Origin: Fulvia fulva
Taxonomy: Eukaryota > Ascomycota > Dothideomycetes > Mycosphaerellales > Mycosphaerellaceae
Assembly (NCBI RefSeq): GCF_020509005.1
Contig: NC_063012.1
Span: 3,720,001-3,784,000 of the forward strand
DNA length: 64,000 nt
Direction of reading: 5' to 3'
Below are positions 12,197 through 23,663 of this stretch, one piece after another (within the stretch, counting starts at the first letter, position 1; every line of letters starts with the position of its first letter). Position numbers and translations under genes: made by a program. Below the pieces are notes generated by a model. The model had not been told where the DNA came from. It worked only from the letters and a program-made list of their open reading frames with translations, and ran no database searches.

Positions 12197-13546
12197 ATAG
12201 TAACTAACGAGAGCTATAGCCTTACGAACACTCTATACTAAGAGTCAAACCGGGGAATAGACTAAGGAAAAACCTAGGACATAAGCTAAGGCCTACTATA
12301 TAGAAAGCAGAGGCTAACGACAAACAATATAGCGTAGACGACCCTATATACGGAGGCGGAAGACTTACTAGGGGATAGCGAACACCTAGCCCGGACATAT
12401 AAGAACACTATAGTATAGCTACTAGGAGCGCTAAAAGCGCTATCATACTAAATCCCGAAAACAATCTAATAAGCAACATAGAAGGTAGCCTAGAGACTAA
12501 CTATATAGGCAATAGTAGTAGTAGGTAAGAATTAACCCCCTCCGAAGACAAGTAAGGCGGTACGCCTATACATTACTAATCCGGCGGAAAAATAAGAAAT
12601 CGTAGCCCTAATAAGCAAGGAGATTATCGACAGAATCGGCCAAAAGGAGGTAGTTAGAGCGAGAGTAGAGGCAATAGGCGTAGTGAGACTCTTTACCGTA
12701 TAAGAGTCTAATAGACGAAAGCTAGAGACCTATAAGGAGTGGACTACTAAAGTCGCGAAGTTAGTACGAGTCTCCTACTAATAGTATACCGTCATCATCT
12801 ACGGGGTCCCTAGGACATTTAAGGTCGAAGACCTTCCCCACCTCTAAGTATAGAACTAGAACACCTCCCTAGGAGTATAACTAACAAAGGCGGTATAGCT
12901 ATATAAGATAGTAGACTGAGAAAAGACATACTCATCGCTTATTATCTAGGTAGAGACAGCGGAATAAGCTAACTAGATACTAGATAATAGGCTATTCTAG
13001 AACTACGAGAGAATAGACACGGAGATCTATTAGAGTAGCTATAGGGTACTACAATGCTTCTAATACTAACAGTACGGTCATATAGCCCTAAAATACGGGG
13101 AGAAGACCCTAAGGTGTCCTTACTACGTAGGCCTATACTAGGGAAGGGAATGCCTAAAAAAGGAGAGTAGGTATATATACTACGGCAGAAGGCACCTAGC
13201 GTATTTAAGCCAATGCCTAACTAGAATAGTAGTAAAAGAACGAGCGAGACAAGCAAGGATTTCTATACTAGCTAGGTACCCCTAACGGTAGTAGGAGGGA
13301 CCTACCGTATATAAGGGCTTTGAACCGAGCAAAAGGAAGAGGGTAGAAGAGACGAACAAGGGAACCTAACCGTAAACGTATCTACCTCCCGGTAGGCCTC
13401 GACACCTTAACTAGGCCGCTAACGAACTAGGCTAAATACGAATCTTTAGGGCGCCCTAGCGGCCCTAGGGCTAGCCGGATAGCGAGATATAGGCTTAGGA
13501 GATATAGTAGGTTAGTACGGAAATAGACCTTACGGATAACGAATAA
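12197..13546 (+). pseudogene. LINE-A copy 2 ORF1 (gag-like), RIP-killed
   Basis: Exactly the same length (1,350 bp) as the open ORF1 of the intact LINE-A at 49384-50733 and colinear with it. The start codon is ATA instead of ATG and many CAG/TGG codons have become TAG. Even the ORF1/ORF2 junction is hit: ATGA at the overlap of the intact element is ATAA here. The zinc-knuckle region (about 13050-13230) has Cys codons turned into Tyr codons. It shows how RIP inactivates this LINE. Confidence 0.85.
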
Positions 13547-16500
13547 TACTATACGACGACATTACTATCGTATAGTATAACGTAAACAAAAGTAGGGACA
13601 AGGTCTAGCGCCACTTTCTATAAGAGCTAGACCCGCTACGGCACTACGTTATTACGGTATAGGAACTATAGATTAACCCCTACGTAGGACTCCTAGCCAC
13701 TTGTAATGACCGGAGATACTATACCGTAATCGCGGGCTAACGAGGCGTCATCCCGAGGACATATATATACGTAAGTAAGACTATAGACCTTGAGTCGTAG
13801 AAGGTTATACTACCGTAGTAGGGCAACCTAGGAGACATAACATCAATCTAGATCGACACGACACAAGGCCCTATCTAGATCTATAACGTTTATAACCCGC
13901 TACCGCGGGGTCGGACGAGTAGGGAACTAGGAACCCTCGCCTACCTAGAGCGGACCCTAAGCTAAGACATAAAGTAAGTACTCCTCGGCGACTTTAACCT
14001 CTACTACCTACGGTAGGGACTCGAATTCACTCCCCCGTACGCGTTTCTAGGGGAAAAGCTACTAGATATAACCGTACGCTACGGAATGGCCTTAGTAATA
14101 CTAAAGGGAACAGAGACGTAGAAGGCCCGTATAAGTATAAGCACGATCGACCTATACTTTCTATTACGAGAACTTGAAGAGAGACTAGTCTAATACCGAC
14201 CGAACTACGCGCTAGAAGCCTCCTTAGACTATATCCCTATCTAAACGACGCTAGGGGTGAAGGCGATAGAGGAGCTAGTAAGCGAACTACGCCGTAACTA
14301 GAAGAAGGTACGCTAGGACGATATAAGAGGCTTCCTAATAGCGAACCTACTATAGTATAGAGAACTCGAGACGACAGCTTAGCTAGATCAAGTAGCGGAA
14401 CAGATTACCTCGGTCATATAGTAAGTAGCGGAACAATATAGGCCGTTACTCCGGCCCTTAACGTAGTAGAAGGCCTTCTAGACCCCTAAATACTCTACGA
14501 AGGTAAGGGAGGCTAGAAGGGCAAGGCGATAGTAGACGAAGGAGCATACCTAAGAGACGTAGGAGCAATACTGTCGCGCGACATAAGAGAAGAAGGCATA
14601 GATAAGACGCGACAAGCTATAGGACTAGAGAGCGACGATCGGGCTCGTTATAGAAAACCCGGAACAGATATAGAGACTTACTAAATAGGTACGACTACCT
14701 AAAGAGTAGCAAACCCCTCACTTCCCCCTAATCGTAGACCGCGAAGGGATTGCCTAGGCTACGCCCCGGGGCAAGGTAAAAGTATTAGCCGACCATTTCT
14801 TTTCGACGTAAGTAGAGGTAGACCTTACGGATATCGACCCGAGTATATACCCGGAACCCCTAGACATAGATTAGGCGGTTAGCTCTAATATAGTAACAGG
14901 AGTTATAAGTAAGCTGAAAGGACGGAAAGCCCTAGGCCTAGATAGGATAGTAAATATACTACTAAAAGAGTATAGAGAAGAGATCGCGCCGAGCCTAGTA
15001 AACCTATTTACCGCGTACCTACGGCTAGGGTATCACCCGAAGCCGTATAGAGAGTCTATAACAGTAGTGCTACGTAAGCTATAGAAAGAGGACTATACTC
15101 AGCCCAAGTCGTATAGACCAATCGTACTTCTAAACACGATAGGGAAGGTCCTAGAAAAGATAGTAGCCTAGAGACTTACGTAGCTAGCCGAGGATAACTA
15201 CGTACTCCTAGTAACACAGATAGGGGGAAGAAGCTAGCGATCGACACTAATAGTAATAGAGCTAATTACGGAGTAAATTCAGACCCTCTAGTACTACGGT
15301 AGGAACCGAGCGGCGTCCTTACTATCCCTCGACATCGTAGAAGCCTTCGATAACGTCTTATACTAAAGGCTAATATATATCCTACAGTAGAAAGGTATCC
15401 CCTAGTAGGTAACGACGTTCGTCTACTCCTTTCTCTAGGAACGGACGACATACCTAGTCCTAGGAAGGTACACGTCCGACCCGGTAAAGGTAGAGACTAG
15501 AATACCTTAGGGATCTACTCTCTCCCCTATCCTGTTTCTAATATTTATGTCTGATCTAATCCCCCTACTCACCTCTCCGTAAACCTTAGTATCGGGGTTC
15601 GTAGACGACATAAATATCCTAGCCTAGTCAGACTCGACAGAAGAGAACTGTCGCCTCCTCGAAGATAGGCATAAGAAATGCGAGGAGTAGGCAAAGAAGC
15701 ATAGTGCCTAGTTCGCCCCTAAAAAGTACTAACTTATATACTTTAGTAAAGCGAGAACATACTATAATATAAAGGCGGCGGTAAGAATCTAAGGCTACGA
15801 GACAAAGCTATTAGCGGAGCTACGAGTACTAGGGATCTAGCTCGACCCGAAGCTAAGCTAGAATGTATAGGTTAAGAAAGCCTAGAGTCGAGCACAAGTT
15901 AACGAAGCCTCGATAAAGAGACTTACGGCATCTATATAGGGAGCAACATTCGACAAGGTAAGAGTAATGTATAAGGCGATCGTTAGACTAGCTATACTAT
16001 ACGGGGCATAGATTTAGGGAACAGGAGGCGTAGGCAAGCCGATCCCGAAACGGATAGAGTAACCCCTAAATAGGATATAGGTAGGCAACCTACGTAGAGT
16101 ACTAGGCGTATATAAGATAACGTTAATAAGCACGGTAGAAATAGAGACAGGAACACTACTAATCGGCTAGTACATCCGGGGAATGAGAATTTAATACGCG
16201 GTAAGGACGACAGGTTACCTAGTACAAACTACGATCTAGGAGGTAAAGAATAAGATAGAAAGCTATTACCGGAGAGGGGCCGGACATAGGACAAGCCAAA
16301 AAGAGGATGACCTTACTACCTTTACGGCTATATAGACAAGCACCGAATAGCTAGTACGAAAAGAGGAGGAGCGTAGGACTCGCTAGGCCGGCGGGAGTAA
16401 GGCTAAGACCTAAAGCCTAGCGGAATAGATAGCGAGCTACCTATAGGAGCAGGACTAGAAAAGGAAGCCCCCTAAGACAATAGGCCCGATAGCGCTCCGA

Positions 16501-16895
16501 GCCTTCTAGAGACACAATTACTAGCTATATAGGGACCTAACAAGGGCCGAGGCAAGCATAGCGATCCAAATTAGGTCCGAACACATTAGGTTAAGGGCCT
16601 ACCTATTTAGAAGACGCGTACTAGATATCTATAGCCTAGCCTACTAGTGTAGCTACCTATCGCAAAACCTAGAACATATACTACTACGATGCCCGTAGTA
16701 GGCGAGAGGCAGGGGAAATTGGAGGCACTAAGCGGGAAGGAGAGACTACAAGTTAATTATTAGGGACAAAGGTAACATTCGCCGAATCTCTCGGTAGATA
16801 CTATAGTAGGGATACCTCTAGTAGTTTAGCCTCGCTAGCAAGACGGAGGAGTAGATAGACAAGAGGCGGAAGCTAGGGGGTAGCAGATAGGGTAG
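13543..16895 (+). pseudogene. LINE-A copy 2 ORF2 (EN-RT), RIP-killed
   Basis: Colinear with the 1,117-codon ORF2 at 50730-54083. Endonuclease, reverse transcriptase and C-terminal Cys/His blocks are all recognisable through stops. The start codon is ATA, TAG codons are frequent, and one base is missing in a G run just before the natural stop. The tail TATC repeat follows at about 17073-17088. Not functional. Confidence 0.85.
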
Positions 16896-17084
16896 TTATT
16901 AGGGCAGGCCTATAACACTAGCGTACCCCTAACAAGGGAAAATTAAGACAACAACTAGGAGGAAAAGACAGGCGGGAAGTAGGAGGGGTTTTTACTAACA
17001 CGGTTTCCCCTCTATATATACGAGAACAAGATAGTATAGCTATATAGGCTAAAGGGCAGTACAATAGCTTAATGAAATATCTAT

Positions 17085-19955
17085 CTATATAGTAACCTAC
17101 TATAGGATCGAATATAAACTCGAGGCGACGTTAGACTATATACTAGTTAGGACCTATATTACGATATAGATATAACGTATACTAGCGAGAACTACTAAGC
17201 TAAACTAGGGAAAGGCCTACTAGGCTAATATCTAGCTATACCTCGACGACTCCGAGAGGCTAGTCTAGATCGCGTAGTAGTAATATAATAGTAAAGACGA
17301 GATATACAAGGTAGTCTAAGGGTTAATAGACGAAATAAGAAAAGCGACCTTACTTTACGTTCCGCTTACCTAACTAACGATATAGTCTAAACTATACTAG
17401 ACGCCGAAGTATACTACGGTAGTAAGAGAAGTAAGGAGAGCCCGCCGGGTGTAGACGAGTAGCTATAGCGAGGAGGCCTAGAACGTATATAGGGAGGTAT
17501 ACTAATAGAAGAAAGCTATAATACGGAGGGAGAAAGCAGTCGGCTAGAGAGCTATAGTAGAAGAAATCGCCGGTACGCTAGTAAGGATATAGAAGCTAGT
17601 AAAATAGGCCCGATAGGACCCTATATAGGGCCTCTCCTTCTCTATCCTAGCGCTATAATCGCCTAGTAGCCCGGTAGCGACCCCGAGGCCAAGGCGCGTC
17701 TACTAGCTAGTAAGTTCTTCCCGCCTCTAGTCGAGGCTAATCTAAGCGATATAAACAGCTCTACTCTCCTAGCCCCTAGTATCGCGGTCTAATATAATAT
17801 GTCCGAGGGAGATGTTACCGCTATACTTAGGAAGCTACCGGCGAAGAAAGCCCTAGGGCTAGATAGGATCCTAAACAAGCTACTAAAGAAGTGTAGAGAT
17901 CAACTAGCCCTAGTAGTCGTAGCGATCTTTAACGCCTACCTATAGACTAGATACTACCCGATAGTATTTAAATAATCGACGATAGTAGTCCTATATAAGC
18001 CGTAAAAGGAAGACTATACGTAGGTAAAGTCGTACCGCCTAATTACGCTCCTTAATACTCTTAGGAAGGCGCTTAAGAAGCTAGTTATAACGAGACTCTC
18101 CGAGGCGGTAGAGGAATACTCCCTACTCCCGGACACCTAGATAGGTACGCGCCTATAGCGATCGACGCTATCCGTAATAGAACTTATTACCTCTTAGGTA
18201 AAGGCTATCTAGTATAAGAATAGGGACAAGGTAGTATCCTTACTTAGTCTAGATATATCGGGAGCCTTCGACTACGTATTATACCCGCGGCTACTCTATA
18301 TTCTAAGGTCGAAAGGACTCCCTAAGTAGCTTATTAACTTCGTACGGTCCTACCTCTAAAGCCGTAGTACGTCGATCCTAGTCGGTTAGTATAAAAGCCT
18401 ATTTTAAGCAGTCTATACTAGAATCCCGTAAGGCTTAGCGCTAGTACCTATTCTATTCCTCTTCTTTATAGCGACGCTACTCCTAGCCCTAGAATCCTAG
18501 AATACCGCTACGAGCGGCTTCGTAGACAATATAAACATCCTAGCGTAGTCTTCCTCGACTAAGGAGAACTATAGGCTACTAGAAGAAAAGTATAAGATCT
18601 ACGAGGACTAGGCTAGGAGGCACGGGGCTCGGTTGACCCTAGAAAAGTACAATCTAATACACTTTACGCGCCGGCTACGGTTCTATAATATATAAGCTTC
18701 TATCTAGATATAGGGGTATACGACTAACCCGGCAAATTAGCTTAGGATCCTCGGACTATAGGTAGACCCGGCGCTACGGTAGAGGAAGTACGTATAGGCA
18801 ATATTACGGAAAGCTAAACAGAATATAGCATCATGCTAGAGGCTTACTACGTCTATATAGGGGGCGGACTTTCGGTAGTTACGACTTCTATATACGGCTA
18901 TTATACGGCTAGTCCTTACCTATAGTAGCTAAGTATAGTCCTTAGGCGAGAGGGCCTACCTATCGAAGGGACTCGTCGCGCCGCTAGCGAAGATCTAAAA
19001 CCAATGCCTAAGGAAGGTTACCGGGGCATATAAGTCGATACTAACGAGGATGCTTAAGCACGAGACCGCTATACCGCCGATCGACCTATACATCTAGGGA
19101 CTACGGACCTCCTACTTAGGCAAGTCGGCACAGTACCTAGTATAGATAGTTATCGCTAGTATAGTCGTAAGGGCCCGCGAATTAGTACTAGCGTATAAGA
19201 GTATTCGACCCGGAAATAAGCCGAACTACCGGGCAAGGGACGAATAGCTAGTAATATAATAGGTAGGTAAGAAATCGTTTATAGAGTAACTATAGAAAGA
19301 GAGGTAGAACAACTAGGTTATAGGGTATAGTAGACGCCCTTAGCTAGCGGGACAACCTAAGGAATAGTTAGCTACGAAATCCGCGGTTAAGTACCCCCTA
19401 AAGCTTATCTACTACCGCCTTACGAGGGTATAGAGTAGTATAGTAACCTAACTACAAAGCAAATATATCGGCCTCTAGAGGTACCTATTATAGAGGAAGG
19501 TTCTAGAATACACGAATACTAGCTACCCCTACGGCTATTACTCCTAGAATGTACGGTACGTACTCCTCGTCTACCCGAGGTAGTTACTAGGAAGGGGGGA
19601 GTAGATAGTAAAGGCGAGGAACCGGACGATTAGGGTACTTCTTAATAACGTTAAGGACCTACGGCGTATTACGAACTAGATACTAGAGAAGGGCTAGCTA
19701 GAACAGTACCGCCTAGTAGGAGTAGTATAGGAAGAGAGGATACGGCGTAGCGCGACGAGACTAGCTAGGAGCGGGGGCTAACGGGGTAGTGATATAGACT
19801 ACGTACGTTTAGAGGGAAAGCTAATCTAGATAAGGAGAAGTCGGGGGCGGGAAGGGTTTTCATCTATTCGGGTTTCCCTTTGTACATAACAATAGATATA
19901 TACCTATATAGGCCGAGTAGGGTCCTAGAACAGGGGAATAACAAATCTATCTATC
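17085..19955 (+). mobile_element. LINE-B copy 1, 3' half
   Basis: Continuation of the LINE-B interrupted at 10879. It contains the rest of ORF2 with reverse transcriptase blocks (about 17850-18620), the C-terminal Cys/His region (about 19430-19570), the 3' untranslated region and an AACAAA(TCTA)n tail ending at 19955. The right target duplication follows at 19956-19969. RIP stops occur throughout. Confidence 0.85.
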
Positions 19956-22900
19956 TATAATCTAGTCCGGGTCGGTATAGAGGTAGCTTTTCTAAGTCTA
20001 CCTTAGAAAATAGAGCTTTCCGATATTAGTACTCTACCGGTAGCTTAGATAGATTAGCCGGCTTCTCCCTACGATATAGCTTCTCTATAAATATATCGTA
20101 GACTATAGCGTTTATCGCGTATACCTCCGCTTAGTACTCCTATCGACGCCGGAGGGCGCGATAGTAGTCCTTTTTAACGTATATTATATAAGCGAAAGCT
20201 AAGTTACTAGCTATAACCTTACGAGCCGTTATAGCGTATAGGCTAAGTACTTAGGCCGTAACTAGGTCCGCTATACTCTTTATAGCGTAAGTTTCTCGCG
20301 GGTTAATATATATCGTATAGACCTCTATACCGTATATATAATACTCCCTACGTAGCTAGTAGATATTAATCTCCTTAATATCGGGCTCTCCTCCCCGACT
20401 AATGTCTCTAAGACCGGCTTCCGCGATAGCTAAGGGGACCGGTATATTAGTAACGTCTAGTCGCTCTAGCGTGTTATAGTCGGGTATTAGGAAGGAGTCG
20501 GTAATACGTAGGGAGACGACTAGTAGTATAAGACCTTTATATAGGGAGTACTCGCTATAGTAAGGGTGTTACGGCGGTACTTAGGGTAGTCTATTATCCG
20601 AAGTAAGCCTAGATAAGGCTCCGCTAGTATAAAGCTTACGAGCTTTATAATCTCTTCTTTTACCTATTTAGGTAAGCCGGTAGCGCGGGCCTAAGCGGGC
20701 CGCTTACGTAGCCGTAATAAAGGGTTATTAAAAGTGATTCTAGACCTACGCTAATCTTTATAGGGTATATACTTAGCGTGCTATATAAGGCCTAGTAGTA
20801 TATCGTACGTAGTATTAGATACGAAGTATTAAATACGTTCTATATAACCGCTAAGATTTAGCTTAATATCCGTAGCCTTAGTAATAATCGTAGGTACTTA
20901 CGACCTATCGCCGAGTCTAAGCGTATATAGTTCGACGTTATATATTAGAATATTATGTTTACGTACAAAGGAAGTGTTTATAATTTTAGTATTAGTACTA
21001 TTATTAAGAAATATGTTTATGGTATATCTATTTGCCCTACCCTTAACTACAAAGTAATATAAGATCTTAGGTCCTCTATCTACTTCTATAGAGGAGGGCG
21101 TGTTCGATTAGGCTTATAAGGAGAATGCCTATATCTTATATATATACTAGTGTTTCTTATAATGTTCGTAGGAGTACTTATATTTATCCTAATATAATAC
21201 TTCCTATATCGGACTACTATCTATTACGCTTAGATAATAGTCTAGGCGTTCTCTAACGGTATTACTACCGGTACCGCGGTAATACCGTTATTACTAGCTC
21301 GCTTCTTAGGGCGTTCGTATAGGTCGAGTAGACACTCGGCTATACTAGGACCGTAGTCGGTCCGGCGGTAATAAAGATTACCGCCTATAGCGATAATTCG
21401 AGTACGCTTATCCTAGGTAAGCGCGCCTAGGTTCTTAAAACGCTTAGGTCGCTAGTTCTAGGGTAGTAGAGACTAATTAGTATATAGAGAGCGGCTAAGA
21501 GGTACGGACGCGTTAGCTAGTAGAGCTACTAGTAGTAGTTATACTACCGTAGGTATAGCCGGCGGCTTAGTACTAGGTAGCTTCTTATCCTTCGGTTCCT
21601 TCTCGTTAGCCTTACGAGGGAGATCGATCTCGAGCTAAGCTAGCTCGCTCTCTAGTCGGTAGTACTATACTAATAGTAGCTTAACCGTCTTAAAGTCTTA
21701 GCTAATAAGACGCGTACGGTATTTAAAACTAAGCTTAGACTTAAGTTCCTAGGCTTCCTACTTATAGCTTATAGTAGGTAGGAGACGCGCGCGCTCCTTC
21801 TAGTAGCGGGAGTAGAATACTAAAAACTTACCGGTCTTAGTTATCTTAAGGGCGTTTATATTATTACGCGCGGTACTCTCGGGGTCGTAGTTACTAAAGT
21901 TCTAGTTAAGGAACTTAAAAGCCTTACGAACTGTCTTAAATAGCTTACCCGTAACTTATCTACCGAAGGTGATCTTCTAAGGTACGTAGTTACGGAGTAT
22001 CTATTAAGCTAGTCCCGTTATATACTCCTAGATAAACCTTAATATAGACGGTACGTCCTTAAATACGGTTACTACGATCTTATTACCTACCTAAACTATC
22101 TATCTATACGTCGAGGTTTAGTAAGTCTTTACTGTTAAGAATATATAGGCCGTAGGACAAGCATATAGGTGTAGGTGTGTCATGTGACTAGATCACGTGA
22201 CTAGGGTTTGCTAGCCTATAGGCTAGCAAACATCCGGACACCTAGTATCTACCTATACCTATACTAATACCGGCGATACTATATATAGATACACGCTATC
22301 CTATTGGGTCCTTCTTCGTCCTTCGTATAATCCGCCGTCTTCTACTACTACGTAACTCGTACCTATTTAATATTTACTAATATTCTCTCCTAAGAACTTA
22401 GGCTTAGGTATATCGACTCGGGTAGATGTCTTAAAGCCCTTAGTTATAGTAGAATTATAGCGTACTACGTCGATACTAGTATCCGCTAGAGCCTCGACGA
22501 TTTTAAAGCTATTATTATCGACCTCGTTCGTAGTAGCCTTCTTATACTTATTCTTATAGGGTCAAACGTCTTCGAAGTCGGACTCGGAATCTAATAACGA
22601 TAGATCTAATAAATTAGAGTTATACGGATTATTACGCTTCTTCTTACGCTTGTCCTTCTTAGACTTCTTAGCGGGTAGTTCGGTAGGTATATTAGGCTTA
22701 TTTACTAACTCGTTAGGAGCCTTATCTCCTCGTCGGCGGCGTAATACCGAGAGTGATCGTATAGAGCGCTACTTAGACTATTATCGGCCGCGTATACCGT
22801 TAGCGTCGGCGACTAACTATCGGAGGTCCTTAATCGTCTACTAAAGACTAGCGATATCCGCTACCGTTAGCGCGGTATCGTCTAGTACGAGGTCCTCGAG

Positions 22901-23427
22901 TACCTTTACCTTATCCTTAAGTATAGCGACCTCCTTATCTACGATCTTAGTAGCCTTCTCGGCCGCCTTAGTGTTATAATACTATTGATTAGCCTCCTTC
23001 TAAAGGCGCTTTGTCTCTTTCTAAAGACGTTCTGTCTCCTTCTAAAGGCGCTCCGCTTCTAGCTTATAATTATATCCCTCTTAGGCCGTACGCTAGAGTT
23101 CCGAGTATACTTCCTTATACTTATTCTTATTTAGCTCGTTAGCTTTCTATAACGCCGCCTTATCTAGGATAGCTTAGCGATAGTTAGCCTCGAGTCTTCG
23201 GAGCGTATATAATATAGCTTCCGGTTAGTTTTGAACTTAATAACGTAGGGAAGCCGAGTCGAGTATACTTAGCTAATCGAGAGGAATACGTAAGGTCGAG
23301 CTTAGGCCTTAGCTATCCGTAATGTCGACCGCGAAGTCCTAGCGAGCCTGATCCTACTCTCCGTTAGCCTTCCGATAGGTAGTAATATCCGAGTCTCTTA
23401 TAAGATCCGCGAGGTAGAAGTAGTCGG
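19956..23427 (-). pseudogene. Gypsy-1 gag and protease region, RIP-broken
   Basis: The 5' part of Gypsy-1 on the minus strand. I place a protease region at about 20830-21000 from its position between gag and the reverse transcriptase, not from a firm motif. The gag side contains a coiled-coil-like run at about 22975-23070, where a heptad-sized unit of the form LxKExxRL repeats four times. It is interrupted by a solo Copia LTR and, at 23428, by the Copia element. No frame is open over more than about 60 codons. Confidence 0.55.
22133..22372 (+). repeat. Solo Copia LTR
   Basis: A 240 bp LTR in reverse orientation to the two LTRs of the Copia element at 23428-28967. It is flanked on both sides by TTTAC (22128-22132 and 22373-22377), a clean 5 bp target duplication, so it is a true solo LTR left by LTR-LTR recombination. 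It contains a perfect 24 bp palindrome at 22207-22230 and a CACGTG site at about 22194-22199. Confidence 0.9.
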
Positions 23428-23663
23428 TATTAAATAGGTACGAGTTACGTTATAGTAGAAGACGGCGGATTATACGAAAGACGAAGAAGGACCTAATAGG
23501 ATAGCGTATATACTTATATATAGTATCGCTAGTTTTAGTGTAGGTAGATACTAGGTGTCTAGATATTTACTAGCCTATAGGCTAGTAAACCCTAGTTACG
23601 TAATCTAGTTATATAATATATCTAAACCTATATACTTGACCTACGGCCTATATGTTCTTAATA
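23428..23663 (-). repeat. Copia 3' LTR
   Basis: A 236 bp LTR whose terminal TG/CA have been changed by RIP (TATTAAATAGG at one end, TTCTTAATA at the other). Its internal palindrome at 23566-23589 is still perfect because RIP struck both arms symmetrically. Confidence 0.85.

Larger units (their letters stand above)
10880..17084 (+). mobile_element. Chimera: module copy 2 + near-full-length LINE-A
   Basis: A single insertion unit made of the 1,077 bp module (10881-11957) and a near-complete LINE-A (11958-17084). It splits LINE-B in its ORF2. The target duplication is CTATATAGTACCCT at 10866-10879 and CTATATAGTAACCT at 17085-17098, with one mismatch; the uninterrupted site is visible in the other LINE-B copy near 54715-54745. 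No duplication separates the module from the LINE, so the two arrived together. Confidence 0.85.

Noticed and set aside
22650..22844. 64-codon plus-strand frame within Gypsy-1
   Set aside because: It is antisense to gag with no motif; a chance frame in CpG-rich RIP-mutated DNA.
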